This document shows positions 43,753 through 52,662 of a stretch of DNA of 64,000 nt, in pieces; the first letter of the stretch is position 1, and the number at the start of each line of letters is the position of its first letter. The notes under the pieces are model-generated. The model saw only the letters and a program-made list of their open reading frames with translations, made no database searches and was not told the DNA's origin. Origin of the DNA: Rhodopseudomonas palustris (GTDB taxonomy: Bacteria > Pseudomonadota > Alphaproteobacteria > Rhizobiales > Xanthobacteraceae); the NCBI RefSeq assembly GCF_013415845.1, contig NZ_CP058907.1, forward strand, positions 3,658,001 to 3,722,000, written 5' to 3'. A program made the position numbers and the translations under genes.

Positions 43753-46101
43753 ATGAACTTCGCCGGTCAACCTCTACAAGATGGTAGCCTGCCTCGTATT
43801 GGCACCGGAAAGGACGCGCTCTCCCTGCTGGACCTCAGCGATTTCGTTGCCCGGCACTGGCGCTTCATCGGTCTGGTCACCGTGTTCGTGATGGCGCTCG
43901 CGCTCGCCTATTTGGCAGCGGCGCCGTCCAGATACACCGCTCAAACCGACATGATCATCGACACCAAACGTGTCACCTGGACTCAGTCGGAGTTCGCGAC
44001 AGAGAACCGGATGGTCGAGGACGCCTCGGTCGAAAGCGAGATCGAGACCACAAAGTCTGAAAAGGTCGCCCTGCAGGTCATTCGAAAGCTCCGCCTGACC
44101 GAGGACCCGGAATTCATCGGATCCGGGACCGGACTTCGCAACCGGCTTTATCAGCTTCTGGACCTGGATGCCCCGATCTCTCCCCAGCTCACGCCCAGTG
44201 AACTCGAGGCACGGGCATTGAGCCGGGTAAAAGACAATCTCAAGGTGATGCGGCTTGGGCGTTCCTACATCGAGCAGATCTCGTTCACGTCGCTGGTCCC
44301 GGAGAAGGCGGCAGTCATCGCCAACGCTTTTGCGGACGCCTACATTGAGGATCAGATCCAGGCGAAATTCGAGGCGACCCGGCGTGCCAGCGAGTGGCTG
44401 CAGCAACGGATCGGAGAACTGCGCCAGCAGGCCAGCGATGCCTATCGGGCCGTTCAGGATTTCAAGTCGAGCAACTCGATCATCGTGAGCGGAGACGGCA
44501 AGCTCGCGAGCGACCTGGAACTCGATCAGCTTGGCATCTCCCTCGCAAAGGCACGAGCCGAAACCAGCCAGGCCAGAGCCAAGCTGGAGCGGATCACCCG
44601 CGTTCTCGAGCTGCGTCAGGAAAAGGGAAGCAATGAGATCCCAGATCCGGTAGTTACCGACGCCCTCAGCAATCCCGTTATTACGCGCTTGCGTCAGCAA
44701 TATCTCGACAACCAGAGCAAGGAAGCCGAATGGAGCTCGCGCTACGGCGCCGAGCATCAGGCCGCGCGCAATCTTCGGTCGGAAATGGCCAACGTTCGAC
44801 AAGCCATCTGGGACGAAGTCAGCCGGATCGCCGAAAGCTACCGCAGCGAGGTCCAGATCGCGAAGACGCAGGAGGACTCGATCGACAAACGTATGATCGA
44901 AGTCTTTCAATCATCGACCGGAACTCGCCAGGCACAGGTCCATCTGAGGGAGCTCGAAACTGCGGCCACCACCTATCGCGGTATCTATGAGACCTTCCTG
45001 ACCCGGTTTACTCAGTCGGTTCAGCAGCAGTCGTTTCCGTCGACCGAGGCGCGAGTGGTCACTCTCGCCTCGCCGCCTTCGGTCCGCAGCTCGCCCAAAA
45101 CCAATCTGACCCTCGCCCTCGCCGCTATATCAGGCCTGACGCTGGGCATCCTCGGCGCCTTTGCGCGCGACCGGATGAGCCGTCGGATCCACACCCGCGC
45201 TCAACTTGAAACCATCCTAGGCACCAGCTGCTTGGCGATCATCCCCTCCTTCGCGAATCCGGCACCCGCGTCCCAGACCTCCACCAGCTCGTCTCGTCTG
45301 TCGCGGGCAGTTAAGCAACTTCTCCGTAAGAGAGATCACGTCCCAGGGCAGCCTCGCGAGAGAAGCCAGGCCAACTCTGCCGCCTTCGAGAAAATCAACG
45401 ACGTCGCGCCATTCTCGGCAACTGCAGAAGCCCTCCGCCACATCAAGGTTGCGATCGACCTGAGCCCCGGAGGAGGACGCGTGATCGGCATCGTGTCCGC
45501 CCGCCCCGGAGAGGGTAAGACCACCATCTGCGCCAGCTTTGCGGCATTCCTGGCAAGGAGCGGCGCACGAACACTGCTCATCGACGGCGACCTGCGCAAT
45601 CCGTCCCTGAGCAGAACACTCGGTTACAAGAACAAGCGCGGGCTGCTCGAACTCGTCGCCGATCAGCTCCAATTGAGCGACTTGGTCGTCACGGATCCGG
45701 TCTATAAATTCGATTTTCTGCCATCGGCCACGGAGATGAAGCCGATCAACAGCGCGGACGTGCTCACCTCCCCGTCCGTGAAGCGGATGTTGAAGTCTGC
45801 CGCAGGCAACTATGATTACATCATCGTCGATCTCCCCCCCATTCTGCCGGTGGTCGACGTGAAAGCCGCGGCGCACCTGTTCGATGCGTTCGTGCTGGTT
45901 GTCGAATGGGGCGCAACGATGAGCGACGAAGTCCGTAGCGCGGTCGGCGTCTCTCGTTCCTTGTCGGAGCGGCTATTGGGTGCCGTCCTCAACAAGACGG
46001 ACGAAGACGTCATGCGCCGCCTCGAGGGCTACTCGTATCGCAGCCACCATTATTATTACTACGGTGCTCCCAAGCACGAGAATGAGCAGACCAAAAATTG
46101 A
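43753..46101 (+). CDS. Wzc/ExoP-type polysaccharide co-polymerase and tyrosine autokinase
   Basis: 782 residues. Two transmembrane helices (about residues 38-58 and 455-475) bracket a periplasmic Wzz domain with coiled coil (about 190-410). The cytoplasmic BY-kinase domain has Walker A ARPGEGKTT (about 583-591), the A' LLIDGDLRNPS motif and Walker B YIIVDLPP (about 690). A C-terminal Tyr cluster (YSYRSHHYYYY, about 761-771) is the expected autophosphorylation site. It sets chain length and, with Wza, drives export. The next gene overlaps its stop (TTGA), so they are coupled. Confidence 0.93.
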   Translation: MNFAGQPLQDGSLPRIGTGKDALSLLDLSDFVARHWRFIGLVTVFVMALALAYLAAAPSRYTAQTDMIIDTKRVTWTQSEFATENRMVEDASVESEIETTKSEKVALQVIRKLRLTEDPEFIGSGTGLRNRLYQLLDLDAPISPQLTPSELEARALSRVKDNLKVMRLGRSYIEQISFTSLVPEKAAVIANAFADAYIEDQIQAKFEATRRASEWLQQRIGELRQQASDAYRAVQDFKSSNSIIVSGDGKLASDLELDQLGISLAKARAETSQARAKLERITRVLELRQEKGSNEIPDPVVTDALSNPVITRLRQQYLDNQSKEAEWSSRYGAEHQAARNLRSEMANVRQAIWDEVSRIAESYRSEVQIAKTQEDSIDKRMIEVFQSSTGTRQAQVHLRELETAATTYRGIYETFLTRFTQSVQQQSFPSTEARVVTLASPPSVRSSPKTNLTLALAAISGLTLGILGAFARDRMSRRIHTRAQLETILGTSCLAIIPSFANPAPASQTSTSSSRLSRAVKQLLRKRDHVPGQPRERSQANSAAFEKINDVAPFSATAEALRHIKVAIDLSPGGGRVIGIVSARPGEGKTTICASFAAFLARSGARTLLIDGDLRNPSLSRTLGYKNKRGLLELVADQLQLSDLVVTDPVYKFDFLPSATEMKPINSADVLTSPSVKRMLKSAAGNYDYIIVDLPPILPVVDVKAAAHLFDAFVLVVEWGATMSDEVRSAVGVSRSLSERLLGAVLNKTDEDVMRRLEGYSYRSHHYYYYGAPKHENEQTKN

Positions 46102-46814
46102 CACCCTCTGAAGCTCGTCGGTCGACGACGATCAAGTTCGTATCTTTCGCAATCGGTGTGATCGGTATCGTCTGGGCGACCGCGAACTTTCACCGCGCAA
46201 TCGCGATCGATCGCTTTGAGTCGTTTGCGGACCATCTTCTGCGTTTCAAGACATTCGATAACGGTTTCAGCTCGGCGGTTCTGAACAGCCGGGCGGCACA
46301 TGCGCTCGATGCCTGCGACACCCGCGCACAACGTGCGCTGATCATGCTCGAAATCCCGCTTGCGGACGCCGCCCTCCGGACCGGGGCGACCAACGAGTTC
46401 GATGCCAGGACGGCAGATCTCAAAACCCGCGCCTATCAATCACTCTCCTGCGCCCCGACCGAGTCCTTCGCGTGGCTGGTCCTCTTTGGCCTGGCGGTGC
46501 AGTCTGGGCGGCTCGACCCGGATGCCTTCGCTTTCCTCGAGCGGTCCTACGAAACATCTGCGCGCGAGGCTTGGGTTGCGGTTCGACGGATCGCGATTGC
46601 AGCCCCCGTCGCCTCGCTTGCGCCGGAAGCGACCCGACACAAGATCGCGTCCGAGTTTCGCCAATTGTTGCTGGATGGATATGTTGAGCTGCCAGCGCAA
46701 TCGTATGCGAGATCTCACCAGGGGGTAAGAGAATTTCTGGACGCCGAGGTCGAGCAGCTCGACGTCCGCAGCCAGTTGCGCTTCAAGGCCGCCGTGGCAA
46801 AGCTGTTGCCTTAA
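46098..46814 (+). CDS. Single-helix membrane protein coupled to the wzc-like gene
   Basis: 238 residues with a TTG start overlapping the wzc-like stop by four bases. One N-terminal helix (FVSFAIGVIGIVWATANF) anchors a mainly helical periplasmic domain with two Cys (about residues 75 and 117). I do not recognise the family. Tight coupling to the co-polymerase suggests a stoichiometric partner in polymer assembly. Confidence 0.7.
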   Translation: MTPSEARRSTTIKFVSFAIGVIGIVWATANFHRAIAIDRFESFADHLLRFKTFDNGFSSAVLNSRAAHALDACDTRAQRALIMLEIPLADAALRTGATNEFDARTADLKTRAYQSLSCAPTESFAWLVLFGLAVQSGRLDPDAFAFLERSYETSAREAWVAVRRIAIAAPVASLAPEATRHKIASEFRQLLLDGYVELPAQSYARSHQGVREFLDAEVEQLDVRSQLRFKAAVAKLLP

Positions 46815-47673
46815 GCATCGCTTCGATGCTGCGGCAGATGCGAGGACAGCAGGCTTCGCCTCCTCGGCCGAGGAAACGCTGCCAGCATCCAGCCTGAGAG
46901 AAGCAGGCCGAGCGTTGATGCCGCCGTTCCTTGTCCTTCTGGCACCGCGTCGGCGTCTCAGCGTCACTGGCCAAGTGCCGGCTCGGCCACCTCGAAAGCT
47001 CCGTCCAGCGAACCATCAGAAGATCCCCGGACCTCCGTCGGGTCCAACGATCTTCCATCGTCGTTGGGCACACGCCCAATTCCGCTTACGTTTCGCTCCA
47101 GCTCGAGGAACGACGTTTATCGCGTGGGATATCCCCCTCCCTGACCGATCGACAACATCGAGACCGATTCATGCAGACCGGCGCCGGCCAGTTGTGTCCG
47201 CATCATTCGACATGCCGTCTCTACGAGCCGCAGCACCCATTAAGTGTCGGTTGGTTGCGATGGCGCCTCCAGTCTCGCCGTGGACGCGAAGACAGCGCTC
47301 CTTGCCCTTACCCCATTCGTCCGACTGACCTCTAAGACGGCTCCACAGGCAGCACCGAATATCGCTCAGCCGAAATGAGCTCGAGGACTCACAAGACAAC
47401 CACCGCCCATCGAAATCTCTACAACGACGAGACACGACTTATTACTTCATACACTTCGATGAACCGCCGCACATTTCAATCAGCTACCGGGCAACACACG
47501 ACAGACAATCGCTCGCGAACTTGACAAGAAGCCCCACAATCTTACGCGCCGGATATCCATTGATCGGCACCTCCGTAGCGCCTGAGACGGCGCCACTTCT
47601 GGGACGAGCAAACATTTCCAATGATGTCTGAAAAGCCCGTCCGGACGCGACTTTCACGGGCTGACGCGATTTG
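46815..47673. other. Long gap with possible gene remnant
   Basis: Nearly 860 bases with no supported gene. On the minus strand, 46811-46931 reads as VPEGQGTAAST, a hydrophobic LGLLLSGWMLAAF and basic PRPRRRS. This is reminiscent of a VPEP/VPDG-type C-terminal sorting tail, but the same frame has stops just upstream and no start. It is either a decayed gene end or chance. Plus-strand frames (46915-47335) have shadow-like composition. Confidence 0.35.
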
Positions 47674-47689
47674 TTGCTCTATATGTCAA
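47674..47689. promoter_or_regulatory. Shared palindromic operator, copy 6 (exoY-like promoter)
   Basis: TTGCT-ctatat-GTCAA within TTGTTG...CAACAA. The right half and spacer match copy 3 exactly; the left half has two mismatches. It lies 102 bases before the starter-transferase gene. Confidence 0.55.
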
Positions 47690-47791
47690 CAACGCGATTT
47701 ATCTTAACGCGAACTTGCATCCACAATGGTGCGATCAACAGTTTATTCACCATCGGCAATTTGATAAACATTCAATTCAATAACACTTTGA

Positions 47792-48511
47792 GTGACAGTT
47801 CATCTGGACATCTACGGGCGGCTTGAGAGTACGACGATGGATGGATTGCTGAGAACAGATACGGAGCTTGCTCTCGCCGACAGGAGTCCACCGTCTCCTG
47901 TCGGATGCGCATCGAAGAGAACCCTTGATCTTCTTTTGGCGCTTTCGGGCCTTTTGATTTTGGCTCCGCTATTACTTCTGTGCTACTTCGCGACGATGAT
48001 CTCGTCTCCTGGACCGGTGATTTTTCGCCACAGACGAGTCGGATTTAACGGACAGCGATTCAACTGCCTGAAATTCCGGACCATGGCGGTCGATGCCAAT
48101 GAGAGGCTTCAAAAACTGCTGGAGAGCGATCCCGAGGCTGCGGAGGAATGGAGACAGACTCAGAAGCTGCGCCGCGACCCTCGCATTACGCTAGTCGGAG
48201 CCGCACTTCGCAAGTCGAGCCTGGATGAGCTTCCGCAGCTCTTCAACGTATTGAAGGGCGAAATGAGCATCGTCGGGCCGCGCCCTGTCACTGAAGAAGA
48301 GCTGAGCCGTTACGGACACTGCTCGGCCGAGTATTTGGCATGCCGTCCAGGGCTGACAGGACTCTGGCAAGTCAGCGGCCGCAACACCACGACCTATGAT
48401 CGCCGCGTGGCTCTCGACTCCTACTACGCGAACAACTGGTCGCACCGCCTGGATATGCGGATCATCTTGGTCACCATCCCGACCCTCCTCACCGCGTACG
48501 GCGCATATTGA
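47792..48511 (+). CDS. ExoY/WcaJ-type undecaprenyl-phosphate sugar phosphotransferase
   Basis: 239 residues. It starts the repeat unit by moving a hexose-1-phosphate onto undecaprenyl phosphate. One transmembrane helix ([20 protein letters not shown]) is followed by the family blocks [46 protein letters not shown] and [12 protein letters not shown], with [11 protein letters not shown] near the end. The GTG at 47792 is listed; an ATG at 47837 is an alternative just 5' of the domain. It is short, as in ExoY, lacking the four extra helices of WcaJ. It is preceded by operator copy 6. Confidence 0.93.
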   Translation: MTVHLDIYGRLESTTMDGLLRTDTELALADRSPPSPVGCASKRTLDLLLALSGLLILAPLLLLCYFATMISSPGPVIFRHRRVGFNGQRFNCLKFRTMAVDANERLQKLLESDPEAAEEWRQTQKLRRDPRITLVGAALRKSSLDELPQLFNVLKGEMSIVGPRPVTEEELSRYGHCSAEYLACRPGLTGLWQVSGRNTTTYDRRVALDSYYANNWSHRLDMRIILVTIPTLLTAYGAY

Positions 48512-48606
48512 GAGACGATTGCAGCGAGGCGTTCTGCGTCATGAACTGAGTGTGCAACTGGAACGACAAAGGAAGATCGCAACAGACGATTCGCCGAGAC
48601 GAAAAC

Positions 48607-48771
48607 GTGAGCACCGACCTCATCACTCATCCGAAACGTAACAGCGTATTTAAGATCTTGGTTGCGCTTAACGCGGCGGCCTTGTTGGCGTGGACCGGGT
48701 TACTGGTCATCGGCTTGGGTCTCTCGCTGGAAAGCGTACTCGCCGCGGTTTGGTTGTTCTTTTTCAAGTGA
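48607..48771 (+). CDS. Small membrane protein after the exoY-like gene
   Basis: 54 residues from GTG: a polar 13-residue N-terminus, then two close hydrophobic stretches (FKILVALNAAALLAWTGLLV and LGLSLESVLAAVWLFFF) that would form a helical hairpin. An upstream in-frame GTG at 48550 is possible. It probably shares the transcript of the starter transferase, 95 bases away. Small membrane proteins of this kind sometimes regulate starter enzymes; nothing in the sequence proves it. Confidence 0.5.
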   Translation: MSTDLITHPKRNSVFKILVALNAAALLAWTGLLVIGLGLSLESVLAAVWLFFFK

Positions 48772-49289
48772 ACCACGCTCTCTGATTGCCGACATTCTTT
48801 TCGTGCTCGGAACCGCAGGACAGAACTGCAGCCGCGATCGCGGTCGATCCAGCAGCACCTCGGCCGCTCAGGTTGCCTGGCGCAGTTCTCCCGCTCATCT
48901 TCGACGCATGAGATGCTTCAGCACTGAAGCGATGCATTGGCTTTGGAGGCGGCAGATCGAACGCGCCGTCCGCAGAATCCTGCCGAATGAATCGGATTAG
49001 TCGCCCCGCGTTGAATCCCGGCGTCGCCCCAAGAGACTCGTCCGGCGGAGCTCATCGAAACCGCGTCGCCGCCGTAGCCTCATGACGACGCCCGATCGAC
49101 CATCGTCTTTTTGAGGCATCCGGCTGTCGCCAACCACGTTCTCCGCCTCGCTTCCTTGGCCCGCAGAGATAGCCCCCGCCTCAGAATCTGCACTGATCGT
49201 TAACCTCGATCAGTAGCCGTTCATTTACTCCGCAAATGCATCCTCTGGACCGGCCATCCCATAGGCGAGTCCACGATCAGTTGCGCTCG
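48772..49289. other. Gap without a supported gene
   Basis: About 500 bases between the small membrane protein and the peptidase. The open frame 48662-49000 overlaps the membrane-protein gene in another frame and is a shadow. I see no operator copy here. Confidence 0.45.
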
Positions 49290-49952
49290 ATGCTGAACAA
49301 GCTGCTCTGTCCGATCCTTTCGCTGGCGGCTGTCATCGTCGTTGTCAGCCCCTCAGCGGCACGTCCTATGGCGGGCCGGAGCGGCGCTATCCAGCTGCTG
49401 GCTGAGGTTGCCCCGACATTGGCCCCCTTTCAGCATGTTCGATTCTGCATCCGTTATCCGTTGGATTGCGCCTCCGATCGCGATCAGACCGACCGCGTCG
49501 AACTCTCCCCATCGACACTCAAATTGCTGGAAGCAATCAATCGCAGCGTGAATTCCGAGATCGCACCAATCCAGAAGGTCTATGGATCGGACTTGAAGAT
49601 CGGCTGGACCATCGGCCCGAAGGCCGGGGACTGCAACGACTACGCCGTCACCAAGAGGCATCGCCTGATTGAAAGCGGGCTGCCGGCACGAGCGCTGCGC
49701 CTGTCGGTGGTGCGGACCCCCGATCAGATCGGACACCTCGTGCTCCTGGTCTCAACGACGGACGGAGACCTGGTGCTCGACAATCTGACGCCGTCGATCC
49801 GCTCTTGGCAGAATACAGACTACGAATGGCTGAAAATTCAGTCGCGCGCTGATGCGCGTCTCTGGTCTGATGTCGGCAGGAAGATCGCCGAGCCGGCCGA
49901 TCTCAAAGCACCCGCGCGGCTTCAGCTAGCCGCACAGCGGACCACCGAATAG
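49290..49952 (+). CDS. Bacterial transglutaminase-like cysteine peptidase (BTLCP)
   Basis: 220 residues from the ATG at 49290, chosen because it directly gives a signal peptide (LLCPILSLAAVIVVVSPSAA). The catalytic set of the BTLCP (DUF920) family is visible: GDCNDYAVTKRHRLIESG with the nucleophile Cys, a GHLVLLVST His, and LVLDNLTP with the Asp. Periplasmic members such as LapG cleave surface adhesins under c-di-GMP control. Others sit in alphaproteobacterial EPS loci without a known target. The large curlin or an unlinked adhesin are possible substrates. Confidence 0.85.
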   Translation: MLNKLLCPILSLAAVIVVVSPSAARPMAGRSGAIQLLAEVAPTLAPFQHVRFCIRYPLDCASDRDQTDRVELSPSTLKLLEAINRSVNSEIAPIQKVYGSDLKIGWTIGPKAGDCNDYAVTKRHRLIESGLPARALRLSVVRTPDQIGHLVLLVSTTDGDLVLDNLTPSIRSWQNTDYEWLKIQSRADARLWSDVGRKIAEPADLKAPARLQLAAQRTTE

Positions 49953-50011
49953 CCAAGCGCGAGCTACCGGCTAGGTTTCGTCAAACGCGCCCAGAAGGCG
50001 CCGTGACCGGC

Positions 50012-51445
50012 TCAGCGATACCCGACGGTCTCGTCCCTCTCCGCTCCACGTTCCCGCGTGGCCAAAGCGAGTCCACAACCGACCAGGATCCCAAAGGGGA
50101 TCGAGTAGCCGGGGACCTGCAGCGGAAAGTCGATCAGCGAATGAAGGTAGGTCATCACCATGATGCCGCTGATGGCACACAGGAAGGTCCGACTGTGCCC
50201 GACTGAGCGCGTGCCGGCTCGCGCCACAACGACCAGCGAGACAACCGCCGAGACGCACACGAGTAATGCGATTGGAAGCCCCATTTCGACGGCGATTTCG
50301 ACGAGTGTGGAGTGGGCGTAGTCCCAGACGCCCCACATCGACATATCGTCTCCCCGAAAGGCGGGAAACACGTCTCCAAACGCTCCGGCCCCGATGCCCA
50401 AGATCGGGTTTTCGACAATCACCCGGAGAGCATGCTTGTAGGCCATCCACCGGCCTTCATCGAACATGCCGCGCGTCATGACGCTCTGACTTTGCGCCAG
50501 CCACAGCGCGATCACGACCAAGCCTACAGCCGCGATCAACAGACCATAGACGAGCCGAAGCCGAAGCTGCCCGGCAACCATCTGAAGGATCGCCGCGAAA
50601 AGCCCGAGAACGGCACATGCGAGGCCCGCGCGAGAGCCCGTTGATAGCAGCGCGAGGAAACACAGCAGGCCTGCCGCGGCCCGGGTGGCAATCTGGATCC
50701 CAACCGCTTCATTGGACGGGCTGAGCATCAACAGTCGAAACGAAAGCGGGCCGATGAACCTAAGCTGCTGCTGGATCGAACAGGCCCACAAGATCACCCC
50801 GGCGCCAAGCAGGGCGGCTGCGGTATTGTGATTGATGAAGGTGGCCGTCAAATCGCCCTGATAGGCCGTCTTCGGCTGCCAAAGAACCAACCCTGGCGTG
50901 AACGCCCGAGCCAGCAAGCCATATAGCGCATAAAGCAGGATCGAATAGCGGGCGACCTTGAACAGTGTCTCCGCGTTGCTTCTCGAGGTTCCGATCCAGA
51001 AGCCCGCCAGGACCGAGGTGACCAGAAGTAGGTAATGCCCGGCAGTTACGACAGGGATCTCTGCGCGAGCCGATATTCTCGGCGAGATCGGGAGATGGAT
51101 GAGCTCGCCGGCCCTCTGCCACGCCACCGAGTTCGGTCCGACCGATAGGCCGGGGACGATCTGGATCGCTGCCACAACGAGGTACGCGGCGCAGACGATC
51201 AAAAATGCAATCAGGATATGGAATTGGGCACGGGAAACCGGTCGCAGCGGTCGCCCGAGCAGGCTGAGCGACAGCACAACCACCCAAGCCAGCACCCAGA
51301 TCGTATCGACGGAACCGAATGGCAGCGGCGCCAGTGCAAATGCTGCGAGGGTGAGCCCAAGCTGAGCCCTCCGGACAGCTTCGGCGTGGGAGGGCTTTGC
51401 GCCCGCATCCACTGCCGAAGCAATCGGAGAGGTCCTATCGGTCAC
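50012..51445 (-). CDS. O-antigen ligase/polymerase family membrane protein (Wzy_C)
   Basis: 477 residues with 10-12 transmembrane helices and a periplasmic loop around AYKHALRVIVENPILGIGAGAFGDVFPAF. That loop contains the conserved LGxGxGxF element and later the DYAHSTLVEIAVEMG helix (xxAHNxxLexxxExG) diagnostic of Wzy_C/ligase proteins. GTG at 51445 overlaps the wza stop codon (GTGA); a TTG at 51448 is in frame. Coupling to wza makes this the better candidate for the polymerase of the exported chain, with the 31423-32865 protein as a second enzyme. Confidence 0.85.
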   Translation of the reverse strand: MTDRTSPIASAVDAGAKPSHAEAVRRAQLGLTLAAFALAPLPFGSVDTIWVLAWVVVLSLSLLGRPLRPVSRAQFHILIAFLIVCAAYLVVAAIQIVPGLSVGPNSVAWQRAGELIHLPISPRISARAEIPVVTAGHYLLLVTSVLAGFWIGTSRSNAETLFKVARYSILLYALYGLLARAFTPGLVLWQPKTAYQGDLTATFINHNTAAALLGAGVILWACSIQQQLRFIGPLSFRLLMLSPSNEAVGIQIATRAAAGLLCFLALLSTGSRAGLACAVLGLFAAILQMVAGQLRLRLVYGLLIAAVGLVVIALWLAQSQSVMTRGMFDEGRWMAYKHALRVIVENPILGIGAGAFGDVFPAFRGDDMSMWGVWDYAHSTLVEIAVEMGLPIALLVCVSAVVSLVVVARAGTRSVGHSRTFLCAISGIMVMTYLHSLIDFPLQVPGYSIPFGILVGCGLALATRERGAERDETVGYR

Positions 51446-52662
51446 CAACGCGTCTTCGTCGCTGCGTTCACATTGATTGCCGCGTTGGACACATTCGACG
51501 TGGTGTTGGCGGTGTTGTTGATCAGCGTCAGGAGCTTGTAGTAATCGACCACCCGCGCATTTGCCACGTACATGACGTCCTTGCTTCGGATCTGGAAGCC
51601 AGAGGCCAGAAGCATACCGGCCGGATCCCGCAGGTTGACGTGATAGATCGTCGGAATGCGGTCGTAGACGAAGCGGTTTGTGTCGACGCCGAGCTTCGCA
51701 AGCAGCGGTCGATCCTCGTAGCGGAAGACGAAGACTTCGGCCGGATCCGACTGCTGATCGTTCAGACCGCCGGCCTTGCCGATTGCCTGGGCGAGCGTCA
51801 GCGTTTCGACGTCGAAGGTCAGCTCAGAATTATAGCCGAACACGTTCTGATTGAGAGCACCAAGAGCCGTGAAGGTCGGTGCCTCCCGGGTAAGGAAGAT
51901 CACGTCGTTAGGACGGACAAAGATGTTCTCTGACGGATCGTGAACGATCCGGCTCAGGAGGACCTTCACCTTCTTGCCATCGCGCTGAAGCGTCACATAG
52001 CTTTCGATCGCTTCATACTTGGGTCCACCCGCCCGCGCGATAAGCGCGAGGAGCTTCTCACCGACGCTGTTGAGCGCGAACACGCCAGGAGTATTAACGT
52101 CGCCAAGAACACTTACGACGCTCGAATGTTGCTGGTTGAGGCTCACGACAACCTGGGGCTCGATCGCCCTGTTGCGCAGCCTTGCGACCACCGCCTGCTG
52201 AACTTCGGGAACCGTTCGCCCAGCCGCGGGCACCTCGCCAGCGTAAGGAACGGAAATATTGCCGCGCTGGTCCACAGCCTGCGGCGGCAGATCGACGAAG
52301 TTACCGGGGCGAGCGCCGGCAGATTGACCAGGGGTGAACAGTCCCCCTGGCGCGGCTTCGAAGATCGAGATGTTCAGGACGTCACCGACGCCGATGACCT
52401 GCTGAGGCTTCGGCCGCCTGTCTTTAAACGAGCCTTTGAACGAGACCACGTTAGGCTGGGACAGGAAGCCGATGGTGTCGGCGGAGACGTCTACCAGCGC
52501 GTAAGGCAATGCAGTCGTCGACCGAACCCCGGCCGTCGCATAATTCTCGACTGATTCACTTGAAGGGCCCGTGCCTGGCAGAACCGAACACGCTGACATC
52601 GAAATCAGCAACAGCAGACCAGCAAGCACCTGAAACGTCTTGCGTACCACGCGAAACCTCAT
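51442..52662 (-). CDS. Wza-type outer-membrane polysaccharide export lipoprotein
   Basis: 406 residues. Lipoprotein signal with SMSAC (Cys25). A Poly_export (PES) domain (IGVGDVLNISIFEA...VDQRGNISVPYAGEVPAAGRT), followed by SLBB-type repeats (VSVLGDVNTPGVFAL and later LTLAQAIGKAGGLND). The C-terminus should supply the outer-membrane helix of the octameric channel, though a tail of about 30 residues rich in Asn and Thr is present. It works with the Wzc-like protein and is translated before the coupled polymerase gene. A run of 11 C lies about 285 bases upstream. Confidence 0.92.
   Translation of the reverse strand: MRFRVVRKTFQVLAGLLLLISMSACSVLPGTGPSSESVENYATAGVRSTTALPYALVDVSADTIGFLSQPNVVSFKGSFKDRRPKPQQVIGVGDVLNISIFEAAPGGLFTPGQSAGARPGNFVDLPPQAVDQRGNISVPYAGEVPAAGRTVPEVQQAVVARLRNRAIEPQVVVSLNQQHSSVVSVLGDVNTPGVFALNSVGEKLLALIARAGGPKYEAIESYVTLQRDGKKVKVLLSRIVHDPSENIFVRPNDVIFLTREAPTFTALGALNQNVFGYNSELTFDVETLTLAQAIGKAGGLNDQQSDPAEVFVFRYEDRPLLAKLGVDTNRFVYDRIPTIYHVNLRDPAGMLLASGFQIRSKDVMYVANARVVDYYKLLTLINNTANTTSNVSNAAINVNAATKTRW

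Noticed and set aside
46915..47335. Plus-strand frames of about 135 codons in the gap after the wzc unit
   Set aside because: Two overlapping frames with Arg/Pro-rich, motif-free sequence and no ribosome site.
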